Below, one piece after another: positions 1-6,355 of a stretch of 12,257 bases of DNA; positions within the stretch are counted from its first letter, which is position 1, and every line of letters starts with the position of its first letter. The translations under genes were made by a program, and so were the position numbers. This DNA is from Gammaproteobacteria bacterium UBA4475 (GTDB lineage Bacteria; Pseudomonadota; Gammaproteobacteria; Pseudomonadales; Azotimanducaceae): NCBI GenBank assembly GCA_002389265.1, contig DGOD01000224.1, positions 1-12,257 on the forward strand. The letters are read 5' to 3'. The notes beneath the pieces are model-generated. The model had not been told where the DNA came from and did not search any database. It saw only the letters and a list, made by a program, of their open reading frames with translations.

Positions 1-67
1 CACCTTTATCACCTTTATCACCTTGTGGGCCAGCGTCACCCTCTGGACCCATTGGACCAATCGCCCC
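1..67 (-). repeat. Start of collagen-like Gly-X-Y coding repeat, with a 9-base tandem duplication at the edge
   Basis: Read on the minus strand, seven Gly-X-Y triplets plus a further Gly lie between 67 and 2 (GAI, GPM, GPE, GDA, GPQ, GDK, GDK). The last two triplets are identical at the DNA level, giving a direct 9-base repeat at the window edge. Pro, Asp and Lys in the X and Y positions are usual for bacterial triple helices, where Lys-Asp pairs replace hydroxyproline as stabiliser. Such repeats change length by slippage, so an assembly may collapse or break here. Confidence 0.85.
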
Positions 68-880
68 GATGGTCAGGTCATAGTGACCCCTTACAGAACC
101 AGAACCTACCGCGACAAATTTATCAAGGTACAACGAACCAATATAGTCTCCAGTTTCAAGAGGGCTTGAACATGAAGCATGAACCGAAACAAACTCAATC
201 AGACTTCCACCGTCGCGAATCTCAATATCTAAATTGTTCGATAAATTGGCACCCACAGTCGTTGACATAACCGTCACTGAATCTCCAAACGAGATATCGC
301 TATCAGGTACCATAATGAATTTGGGAGCATCTTTACCCGTCAGCACAAAATCAACCGGCTCCACCATGCTGCCGGAGTCTACACACTCATGCTTCGTCTC
401 ATCACCATAGGGATAATAGGTTGAATTCGCACAGTTATAACCGGCGCTATAGATGAACGTTAATTCCGTCGGTTTGCCATTAACATCACAAGAGGCATCA
501 GGCACCTCGCCCTCTAGCCACAGAAGATAATCGCCATTGGGAATTAAATACGGCAAGTCAGTTACCACACAGTCCATGCCCGTTTGGTCGAGGGGCGGTG
601 GATTCAACGACGGAATACAGGCGCTTTGGTCACTAGCAATCGTCAGTGCCGGCACTTGAGTGCCGATATACACAACCGGCGTGCCAACGCCGGGACCACC
701 AGCACTAACAGTGCCGAAATCTGTACCGTAGATCACCAAGGAAACTGGCTGATCACTGGCATCATTAAGTACCTGCACTTCATGAATTTCGACAGATGCA
801 TAGGCAGTTGTCGATCCGAATGAGAGGTACACTAGAATCATTGATAGTATTCGATAACACTTAGACGCCTTCCATGGCAT
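1..880 (-). CDS. Secreted collagen-like repeat protein with IPT/TIG-like domain, partial (C-terminus off the left edge)
   Basis: Translated by hand from the ATG at 880; the frame stays open to position 1 (293 complete codons), so the 3' end lies outside the window. The start is supported by GAGGAA about seven bases upstream. Residues 1-28 form a signal peptide with a hydrophobic core (ILSMILVYLSFG) and a likely cut after AYA, so the protein should be exported. Residues 29-125 look like an IPT/TIG beta-sandwich (LVIYGTDFG, then PVVYIGTQVPALTIAS, then PNGDYLLWLEGE). Residues 131-260 form a second module with cysteines at 131, 150, 166 and 237, beginning near GKPTELTFIYS and ending near HASCSSPLETGDYIGSL. 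After YDLTIG, perfect Gly-X-Y triplets run from residue 272 to the edge. A TIG-like domain leading through YDLTIGA into collagen repeats is, from memory, typical of surface proteins of marine proteobacteria; the role (adhesion or matrix) is inferred. Export and collagen repeat are clear; domain names are from memory. Confidence 0.88.
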   Translation of the reverse strand, partial: MPWKASKCYRILSMILVYLSFGSTTAYASVEIHEVQVLNDASDQPVSLVIYGTDFGTVSAGGPGVGTPVVYIGTQVPALTIASDQSACIPSLNPPPLDQTGMDCVVTDLPYLIPNGDYLLWLEGEVPDASCDVNGKPTELTFIYSAGYNCANSTYYPYGDETKHECVDSGSMVEPVDFVLTGKDAPKFIMVPDSDISFGDSVTVMSTTVGANLSNNLDIEIRDGGSLIEFVSVHASCSSPLETGDYIGSLYLDKFVAVGSGSVRGHYDLTIGAIGPMGPEGDAGPQGDKGDKG

Positions 881-1267
881 GAGTATTTCCTCGTATTTTT
901 TTGCGTTATTTGTGCTGCCTAGTACGATCGTTAGTCCCCAAGGCATGCTCCTACTGCAAGTTTTTATGTCCCCTTCTCAATTGCATCTTCAACCTTTACA
1001 CGTAAGTTCATTGATTGAAGCTCAAAGAATTAACACGCACTACAAGAAGTCGCCCCATCAAGTGCCTAAAACAAGGGCCGCTCTAAAAATGTCACATAGA
1101 TGAATAAAGCCACTAGCGACCCAACAATCGGACCACCGCAGCAGGCTTAGCGAAGCTGAATCGAAGCCACGAACTCAGGGAATATAGGATAAAGGTCGCG
1201 ACCAAAGGTTGATCTGAGGCACCCAATGGGCTCTTAATCACACCAAAGGTACGCCAGCTCCGATGAA

Positions 1268-1289
1268 CGGCTTGGCGATAGACAAGCCG
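1268..1289. repeat. Perfect 7-bp inverted repeat (hairpin) in the gene-poor interval
   Basis: CGGCTTG at 1268-1274 and CAAGCCG at 1283-1289 are exact reverse complements separated by eight bases. Neither side is followed by a T-run, so it is not an intrinsic terminator. It could be an operator, a recombination site relic or chance. No function can be assigned. Confidence 0.35.
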
Positions 1290-1357
1290 AAGACAGTTGA
1301 TTTACACGACATATACGCTATTCGCTAAATATCAAACCAACCCAGATTGCAGCTCGT

Positions 1358-1537
1358 TTAGAGAATATTCGCAGCAGTCTTGATGGCATCAGCAAAATTC
1401 ATCCATTCTTGCGGACTATATTCGGTGTCTGAAAGGGAGGCTATTACTTCGAGCTCGCCAACCTCAGCCCTACCTGACGCCGACTCAATCGCTTCAAGGC
1501 GATGCTTGGCTGATGTGCCCGAATACCCACTCAACAT
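1358..1537 (-). CDS. Possible small protein or gene relic, 59 aa, unknown function
   Basis: An ATG-initiated frame of 59 codons ending in TAA at 1360-1358. The peptide looks protein-like rather than random: it starts MLSGYSGTSAKHRLEAIESA, has an acidic middle (RAEVGELEVIASLSDTEYS) and ends with an amphipathic stretch (PQEWMNFADAIKTAANIL). There is no good Shine-Dalgarno sequence before the ATG. Upstream the same frame stays open only for about 15-20 codons, while a neighbouring frame reads VAIGLSVFIMVGDSLEYP and stops just past this point. That pattern would fit the C-terminal remains of a frameshifted gene as well as a genuine small protein. No family recognised. Confidence 0.3.
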   Translation of the reverse strand: MLSGYSGTSAKHRLEAIESASGRAEVGELEVIASLSDTEYSPQEWMNFADAIKTAANIL

Positions 1538-1655
1538 GGATATTCGAGTGAGTCGCCGACCATGATGAAAACTGACAGACCAATAGCGACGTCACTTCAG
1601 TCCAAATCATCTAGTCGCTGGAGTGGGCGTCGCTGCCTTGAGCCATCCACTCGCT

Positions 1656-2543
1656 TCACGCCAGCAGTATGCCTACGGCACCACCGACAATCAGTAACAT
1701 GCCCAACAGCTCCAGCCCAGAGGGGCGCTCTTTGAAGAGATACACCGCGATCAGCAAACTAATCAGAAACTCGATCTGCCCCAACGTCTTTACATAGGCC
1801 GCCAATTCGAGCGTCATCGCGGTAAACCAACCAATCGAGCCGGCAACCGCAGTGGCACCAACAAACAGGCTGGGTCGCCACTTGGCCCCGATGATCTTGA
1901 ACTCTCGAGGCTGTCGCCAACCGACCCACACCAGGGTTATCACCGTTTGCAACACGACCATATAAACCAGAGTTACCGCCGCGCTGAACATTGGGTCATC
2001 CAGATTCAGAGACAAACTTGCTCTGCGCAGGAGCAGGGATGTCAGTGCGAAGCTCAGGCCAGCCCCCAAACCATACACCGCTGACCGGTTCCACAGACTG
2101 TTGATCAGGCCGGTCTTTGCCAGACTGATCATTACCAGCCCGCCCACACAAACCAGGATAGCAAGCCAACCAAAAAACGAGACCTCCTCGGTAAACCACC
2201 AAAAACCGATCAAGGCCGTCAACACAATCTCAGTTCGAACGAAGGTGCTACCCACGGCAAAATTTCGCAGGGTAAACAACTGAATCAGTAATACCGTTGC
2301 GATAATCTGCAACCCACCTGCCAGCAGGCCACAGATCAGAAAATCCAGATTGAGCTGGGGTATTTGCCAATCACGCCGACTAAGTAGCCAGGCAAGATAC
2401 AATAGAGCGAAGGGTAAGCCGAACAGATACCGGACCAGGGTCGCCGACACTGCCGATATGTCTGTCACCAGGATTTTTTGACCCGCAGTGCGCACCGACT
2501 GCATGACGGCCGCGAGCAGGGTCCAAAGAACCCAAGGTTCAAT
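1656..2543 (-). CDS. DMT-superfamily (EamA-like) permease with apparent ATT start
   Basis: An inner-membrane transporter of the drug/metabolite transporter superfamily, about 295 residues with roughly ten hydrophobic segments in two five-helix halves. The first half begins EPWVLWTLLAAVMQSVRTAGQK; the last helix ends LLGMLLIVGGAVGILLA. The Q-S-V-R-T-A-G-Q-K region after helix 1 and the E-E or K-E-R-P near the ends of each half fit the family. Substrate unknown. The longest ATG frame starts at 2624, but its first 27 residues are encoded by a hairpin and the terminator at 2554-2590, and they look unlike a permease N-terminus. I place the start at ATT (2543-2541) because GGAG lies six bases upstream and the protein then begins (M)EPWVLW, as expected. 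TTG at 2555 is in frame but falls in the T-run and has no ribosome binding site. The family call is firm; the start is an inference. Confidence 0.88.
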   Translation of the reverse strand: MEPWVLWTLLAAVMQSVRTAGQKILVTDISAVSATLVRYLFGLPFALLYLAWLLSRRDWQIPQLNLDFLICGLLAGGLQIIATVLLIQLFTLRNFAVGSTFVRTEIVLTALIGFWWFTEEVSFFGWLAILVCVGGLVMISLAKTGLINSLWNRSAVYGLGAGLSFALTSLLLRRASLSLNLDDPMFSAAVTLVYMVVLQTVITLVWVGWRQPREFKIIGAKWRPSLFVGATAVAGSIGWFTAMTLELAAYVKTLGQIEFLISLLIAVYLFKERPSGLELLGMLLIVGGAVGILLA

Positions 2544-2549
2544 TAATAA

Positions 2550-2553
2550 CTCC
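2550..2553 (-). promoter_or_regulatory. Shine-Dalgarno GGAG for the DMT permease, six bases before ATT
   Basis: On the minus strand GGAG (2553-2550) is followed by TTATTA and then ATT (2543-2541). The spacing is ideal for initiation at the ATT. No ATG, GTG or TTG in the reading frame lies at a workable distance downstream of this site, so the site itself decides the unusual start. Confidence 0.5.
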
Positions 2554-2590
2554 AAAAAAAATGCCCGCCTGCTATTGCAATCCGGGCATT
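2554..2590 (-). terminator. Rho-independent terminator abutting the DMT permease ribosome binding site
   Basis: Read on the minus strand: AATGCCCG (2590-2583), a 15-base loop, then CGGGCATT (2567-2560) continuing into a run of eight T ending at 2554. The eight-base arms pair perfectly and the outer A-T pairs merge with the T-run, a textbook intrinsic terminator shape. It lies 110 bases past the stop of the peroxiredoxin gene and can end that transcript. It ends exactly where GGAG of the next gene begins, so any DMT transcript starting further upstream must read through it. Confidence 0.85.
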
Positions 2591-2592
2591 GT

Positions 2593-2700
2593 AGCTGGTG
2601 CCGGCAGGCACCGGCTAATAACATTCACCCTATTCGGGTCATGCCTGACGAGTCTACCCTGAGCTCGTCACAAGTCAGGGGTTGCCCGTTGCACTCAGGC
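2593..2700 (-). promoter_or_regulatory. Structured leader between peroxiredoxin and DMT permease; possible attenuator
   Basis: Read on the minus strand, this stretch is dense in complementary segments, some mutually exclusive. Hairpin A: CCCTGACTTG with CGAGCTCAGGG (2680-2657, one bulge). Hairpin B: TGACGAG with CTCGTCA (2670-2646), which overlaps A. GCCTGA (2700-2695) can also pair with TCAGGC (2648-2643). Hairpin C: GGTGCC-TGCC-GGCACC (2612-2597), extended by AGC/GCT to 2616-2593 around one C-A mismatch. CGGGCA (2688-2683) could pair with TGCCCG (2588-2583), the 5' arm of the terminator, as an antiterminator. A five-codon frame MTRIG ends at 2625 just before the ATG at 2624. A weak -10 (TACAAT, 2593-2588) has no good -35. 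I recognise no known riboswitch class; structure is seen, regulation is inferred. Confidence 0.35.
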
Positions 2701-3180
2701 TTATAGCGCCTCGAGGATTTTCTCTGCAGAGCTAAGCTCAAAAGCTGGGCCGGTTTCGACATTCAACGTCGTAATGACCCCGTCTTCTACAATCATCGCG
2801 TAGCGCTGTGAACGCTTGCCAAGGCCAAAACCAGAACCATCTAGGACCAGGCCCATGGCTTCAGTGAAGTCACCATTACCATCGCCGACCATCATGATCT
2901 CTTCAGCATTCTTATCCTTCGACCAAGCATCCATTACAAACGCATCATTCACCGACACGCAGACAATCGCATCGACACCCTTGGCTTTAATCTTATCCGC
3001 ATTAACCACGAAACCCGGCAAGTGCGCCGCGCTACAGGTTGGCGTGAATGCCCCTGGCACCGCAAACAGCACGACTTTTTTACCGCCAAACAAGTCGGCC
3101 GTGGAAATATCCTGAGGACCTTTTTCGCCCATCATCTTCATGGTAGCGCTTGGTACTTTATCGCCTACTTTTACTGTCAT
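2701..3180 (-). CDS. Peroxiredoxin, Prx5/AhpC-TSA redoxin type
   Basis: A thiol peroxidase that reduces H2O2 and organic hydroperoxides, probably cytoplasmic since there is no signal peptide. Length 159 residues, usual for bacterial Prx5. The active-site motif PGAFTPTCS (42-50) places the peroxidatic cysteine at Cys49, with Pro42 and Thr46 of the conserved P-x3-T-x2-C pattern. A second cysteine is at position 74 (IVCVSVND), typical in bacterial Prx5 members, though whether it resolves Cys49 is not certain. GKRSQRYAMIVEDG near residue 120-135 is the conserved Arg-containing segment. The ATG has GGAG six bases upstream. It is followed by the terminator at 2554-2590. A TIR-like hairpin or glutaredoxin fusion is absent, so the reductant must come in trans (glutaredoxin or thioredoxin). 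I see no OxyR site, but could not search properly. Confidence 0.95.
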   Translation of the reverse strand: MTVKVGDKVPSATMKMMGEKGPQDISTADLFGGKKVVLFAVPGAFTPTCSAAHLPGFVVNADKIKAKGVDAIVCVSVNDAFVMDAWSKDKNAEEIMMVGDGNGDFTEAMGLVLDGSGFGLGKRSQRYAMIVEDGVITTLNVETGPAFELSSAEKILEAL

Positions 3181-3283
3181 TGTCTACTCCGCGAGTCATT
3201 GTTCAAATCATTGAATTAGCCTGAGCAAGTCTCCCCTGAACGCCAATCAAGTTCAACCATACAATTCGTCGGGATTAAATCGA

Positions 3284-3301
3284 CGGCGCTCGATAGCGCC
3301 G
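3284..3301 (-). terminator. GC-rich hairpin after the AEC permease gene, weak terminator candidate
   Basis: On the minus strand CGGCGCT (3301-3295), loop ATCG, AGCGCCG (3290-3284): a perfect seven-base stem starting ten bases past the AEC stop codon. It is followed by GTCGATTTAAT, with only three consecutive T, so termination would be weak. It separates the AEC gene from the peroxiredoxin gene, which has its own 100-base upstream region. Confidence 0.45.
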
Positions 3302-3310
3302 ACCGCCAGA

Positions 3311-4261
3311 TCAGGCCAGCGCCAGGACTCGCAGCAAAAACAGACCGAGACTCGCTGTCAGCAGCGACACCAAGGTCGTTGTCATGATCAGATTTGCCGC
3401 GAGCGCGTCATTCCCACCCATGGATTTGACCATGATAAAGCTCGCGGTCGCCGTTGGACTCATAAACAACAAGAACAGCACACCCAAGGAGAGATCTCGA
3501 TAGCCTAGCAGCCACGCCAGCCAGGTAATCAGCGCTGGCAGAATCATGGTCTTTAAGGCGACACACAGCAACGTAACCGAGGAGGAATGACGCAATGCTT
3601 TGAGATTCATGCTCGCCCCTGTTCCCAGCAGCGCCAATGGTAAAGCGAGACTCCCCAAATAAGCCCCGGTGCGCTCTAGCACCACTGGAATCGGCAACCG
3701 CAGGCTACCCACCAACAACGCCAAAACAATGGCGACAATAAGTGGATTTGTGGCGATATCCATCAGCACACCGCGCCAGGAAATTGCTCGAGCGACATTG
3801 TAGTAACTCAACACCACTACGCTCAAAATATTGTAGATGACGGTCATCACCGCCATCAGTAGCGACGCCAGCACCAGCCCTTGCGTGCCATAAGCATTCG
3901 CGCATAGCGCCAGACCGACAACCCCCAGATTGCTGCGAAAACTCGCCTGCACGAATACGCCGCGGTCAACCTTGGGGTACACCAGTGTGATCGCCGCCAG
4001 CCAACTGATGACAAAGGTTAAACCAGCACCCACAGCACTGAAACTCAATAGCGCAAAAGCCGGACTATTGGCCAGGTCGACACCAGTGATCGTCGTGAAC
4101 AACAACACGGGCAAACACAGCGAAAACACCAACCGCGAGGACATCGTGACGAATTGATCGTCGATAAAGCCCAAGCGCTTGAGCACCAAACCCAGTAATA
4201 CGAGGATAAAGATCGGACCCGTCACCGCAAGGGTTTCGGCCAATAAAGTCAGGTACAACAC
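3311..4261 (-). CDS. AEC-family permease (auxin efflux carrier / malonate transporter type)
   Basis: An inner-membrane permease of the auxin efflux carrier family, 316 residues, matching the family length and ten-helix layout of two five-helix halves. The N-terminal half starts PIFILVLLGLVLKRLGFID and contains the SRLVFSLCLPVLLF segment, typical of AEC proteins; the C-terminal half has LALPLALLGTGASMNL, then FMSPTATASFIMVKSMGGN near residue 270-290, the conserved P-x-A region of helix 9. Such proteins move dicarboxylates, malonate or other organic anions; the substrate here is unknown. The start is GTG at 4261 and no clear Shine-Dalgarno sequence precedes it (only weak purine stretches), so the start is less certain than the family. 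It is divergent from the alkyl sulfatase gene, with 131 bases between starts, so the two may share control. Confidence 0.9.
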   Translation of the reverse strand: MLYLTLLAETLAVTGPIFILVLLGLVLKRLGFIDDQFVTMSSRLVFSLCLPVLLFTTITGVDLANSPAFALLSFSAVGAGLTFVISWLAAITLVYPKVDRGVFVQASFRSNLGVVGLALCANAYGTQGLVLASLLMAVMTVIYNILSVVVLSYYNVARAISWRGVLMDIATNPLIVAIVLALLVGSLRLPIPVVLERTGAYLGSLALPLALLGTGASMNLKALRHSSSVTLLCVALKTMILPALITWLAWLLGYRDLSLGVLFLLFMSPTATASFIMVKSMGGNDALAANLIMTTTLVSLLTASLGLFLLRVLALA

Positions 4262-4334
4262 GGCAGGTACTTGCTCACTTGAATTCAGAGTTGCAAGGTA
4301 GCATCTCGCACCCCATTACGCACCCAGTGCTTGT

Positions 4335-4362
4335 TTGCCGTTTCGTAAGAAGTCGGTATGCT
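4335..4362 (+). promoter_or_regulatory. Possible sigma-70 promoter for the alkyl sulfatase gene
   Basis: TTGCCG (4335-4340, 4 of 6 matches) and TATGCT (4357-4362, 4 of 6) are separated by 16 bases. The predicted start would fall about 25 bases before the ATG at 4393, giving a short leader with AGGA in it. It is the only reasonable pair I saw in the divergent region 4262-4392. Confidence 0.35.
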
Positions 4363-4392
4363 AGCTTAAAATTCAACCAGGACGTCGTCATC

Positions 4393-6330
4393 ATGACCTA
4401 CGCACCATTGCCAGAAGACCTTAAACAGGCGAAGCCCGCCAGCAACATCACCAGCCGCGCCAACCGGGCGGTGTATACGCAGTTAGACTTCACTGACCGG
4501 AAGAGTTTTGATAATGCTAGCCGTGGATTTATCGCAACATTAAGTCCCATGACCATCGCTCATGATCGCGCCAAACGCCCGGCCTATGAATTGGAAACCA
4601 GCGATTTTTTAACTGCCGAGGCACCTGACACTGTCAACCCGTCACTCTGGCGTCAGGCTCAACTCAACGCCCAGCACCACGGCCTGTATGAGGTGGTCGA
4701 GGGCATCTATCAAATTCGATCCTTCGATATCGCCAATATGACCCTAATCAAGGGCAACACTGGCTGGATTATTGTTGACCCACTGACCTCCTCGGAAACG
4801 TCAAGGGCGGGACTGAAGCTGGCCAACGAACAACTGGGCGAGCGTCCCGTGGTCGCGGTCATTCATACCCACAGCCACGCAGACCACTTCGCCGGTGTGC
4901 TTGGCGTGGTCGACCAAAACGACGTGGAGACGGGCAAAATTGCCGTCATCGCGCCCGTAGATTATGTGAAAGAATGTCTTGCGGAAAACGTGTTGGCCGG
5001 TAATGCCATGAGCCGCCGCGCCACCTATATGTATGGCAATTTACTCCAGCCATCTCCCACGTCATTCGTCACAACCGGACTGGGCGCCGCTTTGTCCATG
5101 GGCACTACAGGCTTTGTCATACCAAACGACATCATCAGCAAGACCGGTGAGACCCGCACCATTGATGGCATCGAGATTGTCTTTCAAATGACCATGGGCA
5201 CCGAAGCACCTGCAGAAATGGTATTTTACTTCCCACAATTTAAAGCGCTGTGCATGTCCGAGATCACTTCCCATCACTTGCACAATGTCTATACGCCTCG
5301 CGGTGCACAGGTACGCGACGCCTTGGCTTGGGCGGCACAGATCAACGAATCCATCGAATTGTTTGGGGCTGATCTAGAGGTTCAGTTCGCCAGCCACCAC
5401 TGGCCCACCTGGGGTCGTGACGCGGCCGTAGACTATATGAAAAAACAGCGGGATCTGTACAAATACATCCACGACCAGACCCTGCGCATGGCCAACCATG
5501 GCTACACTAAAGAAGAAATCGCCGAACTCGTGAGCCTGCCAGACAGCCTCGGCAAGGAATTTTACAATAGAGGCTACTACGGCACAGTTCACCATAATAC
5601 TCGTGCTGTCTATGTGAAGTATCTCGGGTTTTTCGATGGCAACCCCGCCCATCTCTATCAACTGCCGCCCGTTGAGGCTGGTAAACGGTATCTGGATTTC
5701 ATGGGGGGCAGTGACGCGGTTGTTGCCCGCGCCCAGGATTATTTTGCCCGCGGTGACTATCGATTTGTCGCAGAGGTACTCAACCATGTGGTCATGGCTG
5801 AACCGGAACATATTGCCGGCCGGGCGCTGCTGGCAGATACCCTTGAACAAATGGGCTACCAATCAGAATCAGCACCCTGGAGAAACTTCTATCTCTGCGG
5901 CGCATTTGAGCTCCGTGAAGGCCTGCCCAGCGGCTCACGCTTCGAGGCCACCGAGAGCATGGCCCAAGCCATGCCTTTGGAAAATCTGTTTCAGACCCTG
6001 GCAGTGAGACTCAATAGCGACAAGGTGGACGGATTGGTGTTACACATTAACCTGGCATTCACCGATGCTGAACACCAACTACTGACCATCGAAAATTCCG
6101 TACTGCACGCCTTTCCCGGCAAATCTCACGCCCAAGCGACGGCTACCATGACAATCAGCGGCCTCGATTTCAAACGCTTGATGCTGCGCCTGGCCGATGC
6201 CCCACAACTGATGGGCAGCGGCGCCTTAGCCATTGACGGGGACATCGGCGCGCTCGCGCAACTTGGCGGCTTGTTCGATCAATTTGAGCGCCGTTTTCCG
6301 ATTATGACGCCGAGACCCGAACGGCGGTAA
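4393..6330 (+). CDS. Class III alkyl sulfatase (SdsA1/BDS1-type, metallo-beta-lactamase fold)
   Basis: Hydrolyses primary alkyl sulfates such as dodecyl sulfate to alcohol and sulfate using a dizinc centre. 645 residues from the chosen ATG. The MBL domain (about 90-340) has H-x-H-x-D-H at His160, His162, Asp164, His165 (THSHADH), acidic candidates Glu271 or Glu275 (GTEAPAEM) and Glu290 (CMSEITSHHLHN), and His335/336 (FASHHWPTWG). Next come the dimerisation domain (about 345-480, with YNRGYYGTVHHNTRAVY) and an SCP2-like C-terminal domain (about 520-640). All family hallmarks are present. An upstream in-frame start at 4279 adds 38 residues (beginning MNSELQG) that overlap the likely promoter; I prefer 4393, preceded by AGGA ten bases upstream. 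Unlike the secreted Pseudomonas enzyme, no signal peptide is visible in either version, so it may act in the cytoplasm. Transcribed alone; convergent with the reductase gene. Confidence 0.94.
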   Translation: MTYAPLPEDLKQAKPASNITSRANRAVYTQLDFTDRKSFDNASRGFIATLSPMTIAHDRAKRPAYELETSDFLTAEAPDTVNPSLWRQAQLNAQHHGLYEVVEGIYQIRSFDIANMTLIKGNTGWIIVDPLTSSETSRAGLKLANEQLGERPVVAVIHTHSHADHFAGVLGVVDQNDVETGKIAVIAPVDYVKECLAENVLAGNAMSRRATYMYGNLLQPSPTSFVTTGLGAALSMGTTGFVIPNDIISKTGETRTIDGIEIVFQMTMGTEAPAEMVFYFPQFKALCMSEITSHHLHNVYTPRGAQVRDALAWAAQINESIELFGADLEVQFASHHWPTWGRDAAVDYMKKQRDLYKYIHDQTLRMANHGYTKEEIAELVSLPDSLGKEFYNRGYYGTVHHNTRAVYVKYLGFFDGNPAHLYQLPPVEAGKRYLDFMGGSDAVVARAQDYFARGDYRFVAEVLNHVVMAEPEHIAGRALLADTLEQMGYQSESAPWRNFYLCGAFELREGLPSGSRFEATESMAQAMPLENLFQTLAVRLNSDKVDGLVLHINLAFTDAEHQLLTIENSVLHAFPGKSHAQATATMTISGLDFKRLMLRLADAPQLMGSGALAIDGDIGALAQLGGLFDQFERRFPIMTPRPERR

Positions 6331-6355
6331 ACCCCGTCACAGTCTAGTTGCCGAG

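Larger units (their letters stand above)
881..1655. other. Long, nearly gene-free interval between the collagen-like gene and the DMT permease gene
   Basis: About 775 bases with one plausible short ORF (1358-1537, minus). I read both strands. The other open stretches are short, broken by stops, lack ribosome binding sites and have no recognisable protein motif. The part next to 880 must hold the 5' leader and promoter of the collagen-like gene, but I found no convincing -35/-10 pair. Local symmetry includes the palindrome GGTCGCGACC at 1194-1203 and a hairpin at 1268-1289. No tRNA-like structure, transposase fragment or riboswitch consensus was recognised. It may be an old insertion or decayed gene remains. 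Confidence 0.5.

Noticed and set aside
1..24. Short tandem repeat at the left edge as CRISPR or satellite DNA
   Set aside because: It is codon repetition of Gly-Asp-Lys inside a collagen-like coding frame, with no spacers.
881..1655. Insertion sequence or integron attC site in the gene-poor interval
   Set aside because: No transposase or integrase fragment, no terminal inverted repeats with target duplication and no attC core sites were found; the hairpin at 1268-1289 alone is not enough.
2544..2624. N-terminal extension of the DMT permease from ATG 2624, with a CPDC zinc-ribbon-like look
   Set aside because: These codons are the 3' half of a hairpin and an intrinsic terminator, and the residues do not resemble a permease N-terminus. 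The CxxC is best explained as chance.
2593..2700. Known riboswitch classes (FMN, TPP, cobalamin, SAH, GEMM, guanidine) in the DMT leader
   Set aside because: Short matches such as AGGGTGAA or TGCAACGGGC exist, but the rest of each consensus is missing, so no known class can be claimed by eye.
4279..4392. 38-residue extension of the alkyl sulfatase
   Set aside because: It lies over the likely promoter and shows no transport signal; the start at 4393 has a ribosome binding site, though a distant one.
5374..5862. 162-codon minus-strand frame inside the alkyl sulfatase gene
   Set aside because: It is antisense to a gene with intact catalytic motifs, has no recognisable domain and no ribosome binding site.
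6331..6355. Bidirectional terminator between the two convergent genes
   Set aside because: Only a short CTAG...CTAG symmetry is present and there is no GC-rich stem with a T-run on either side.
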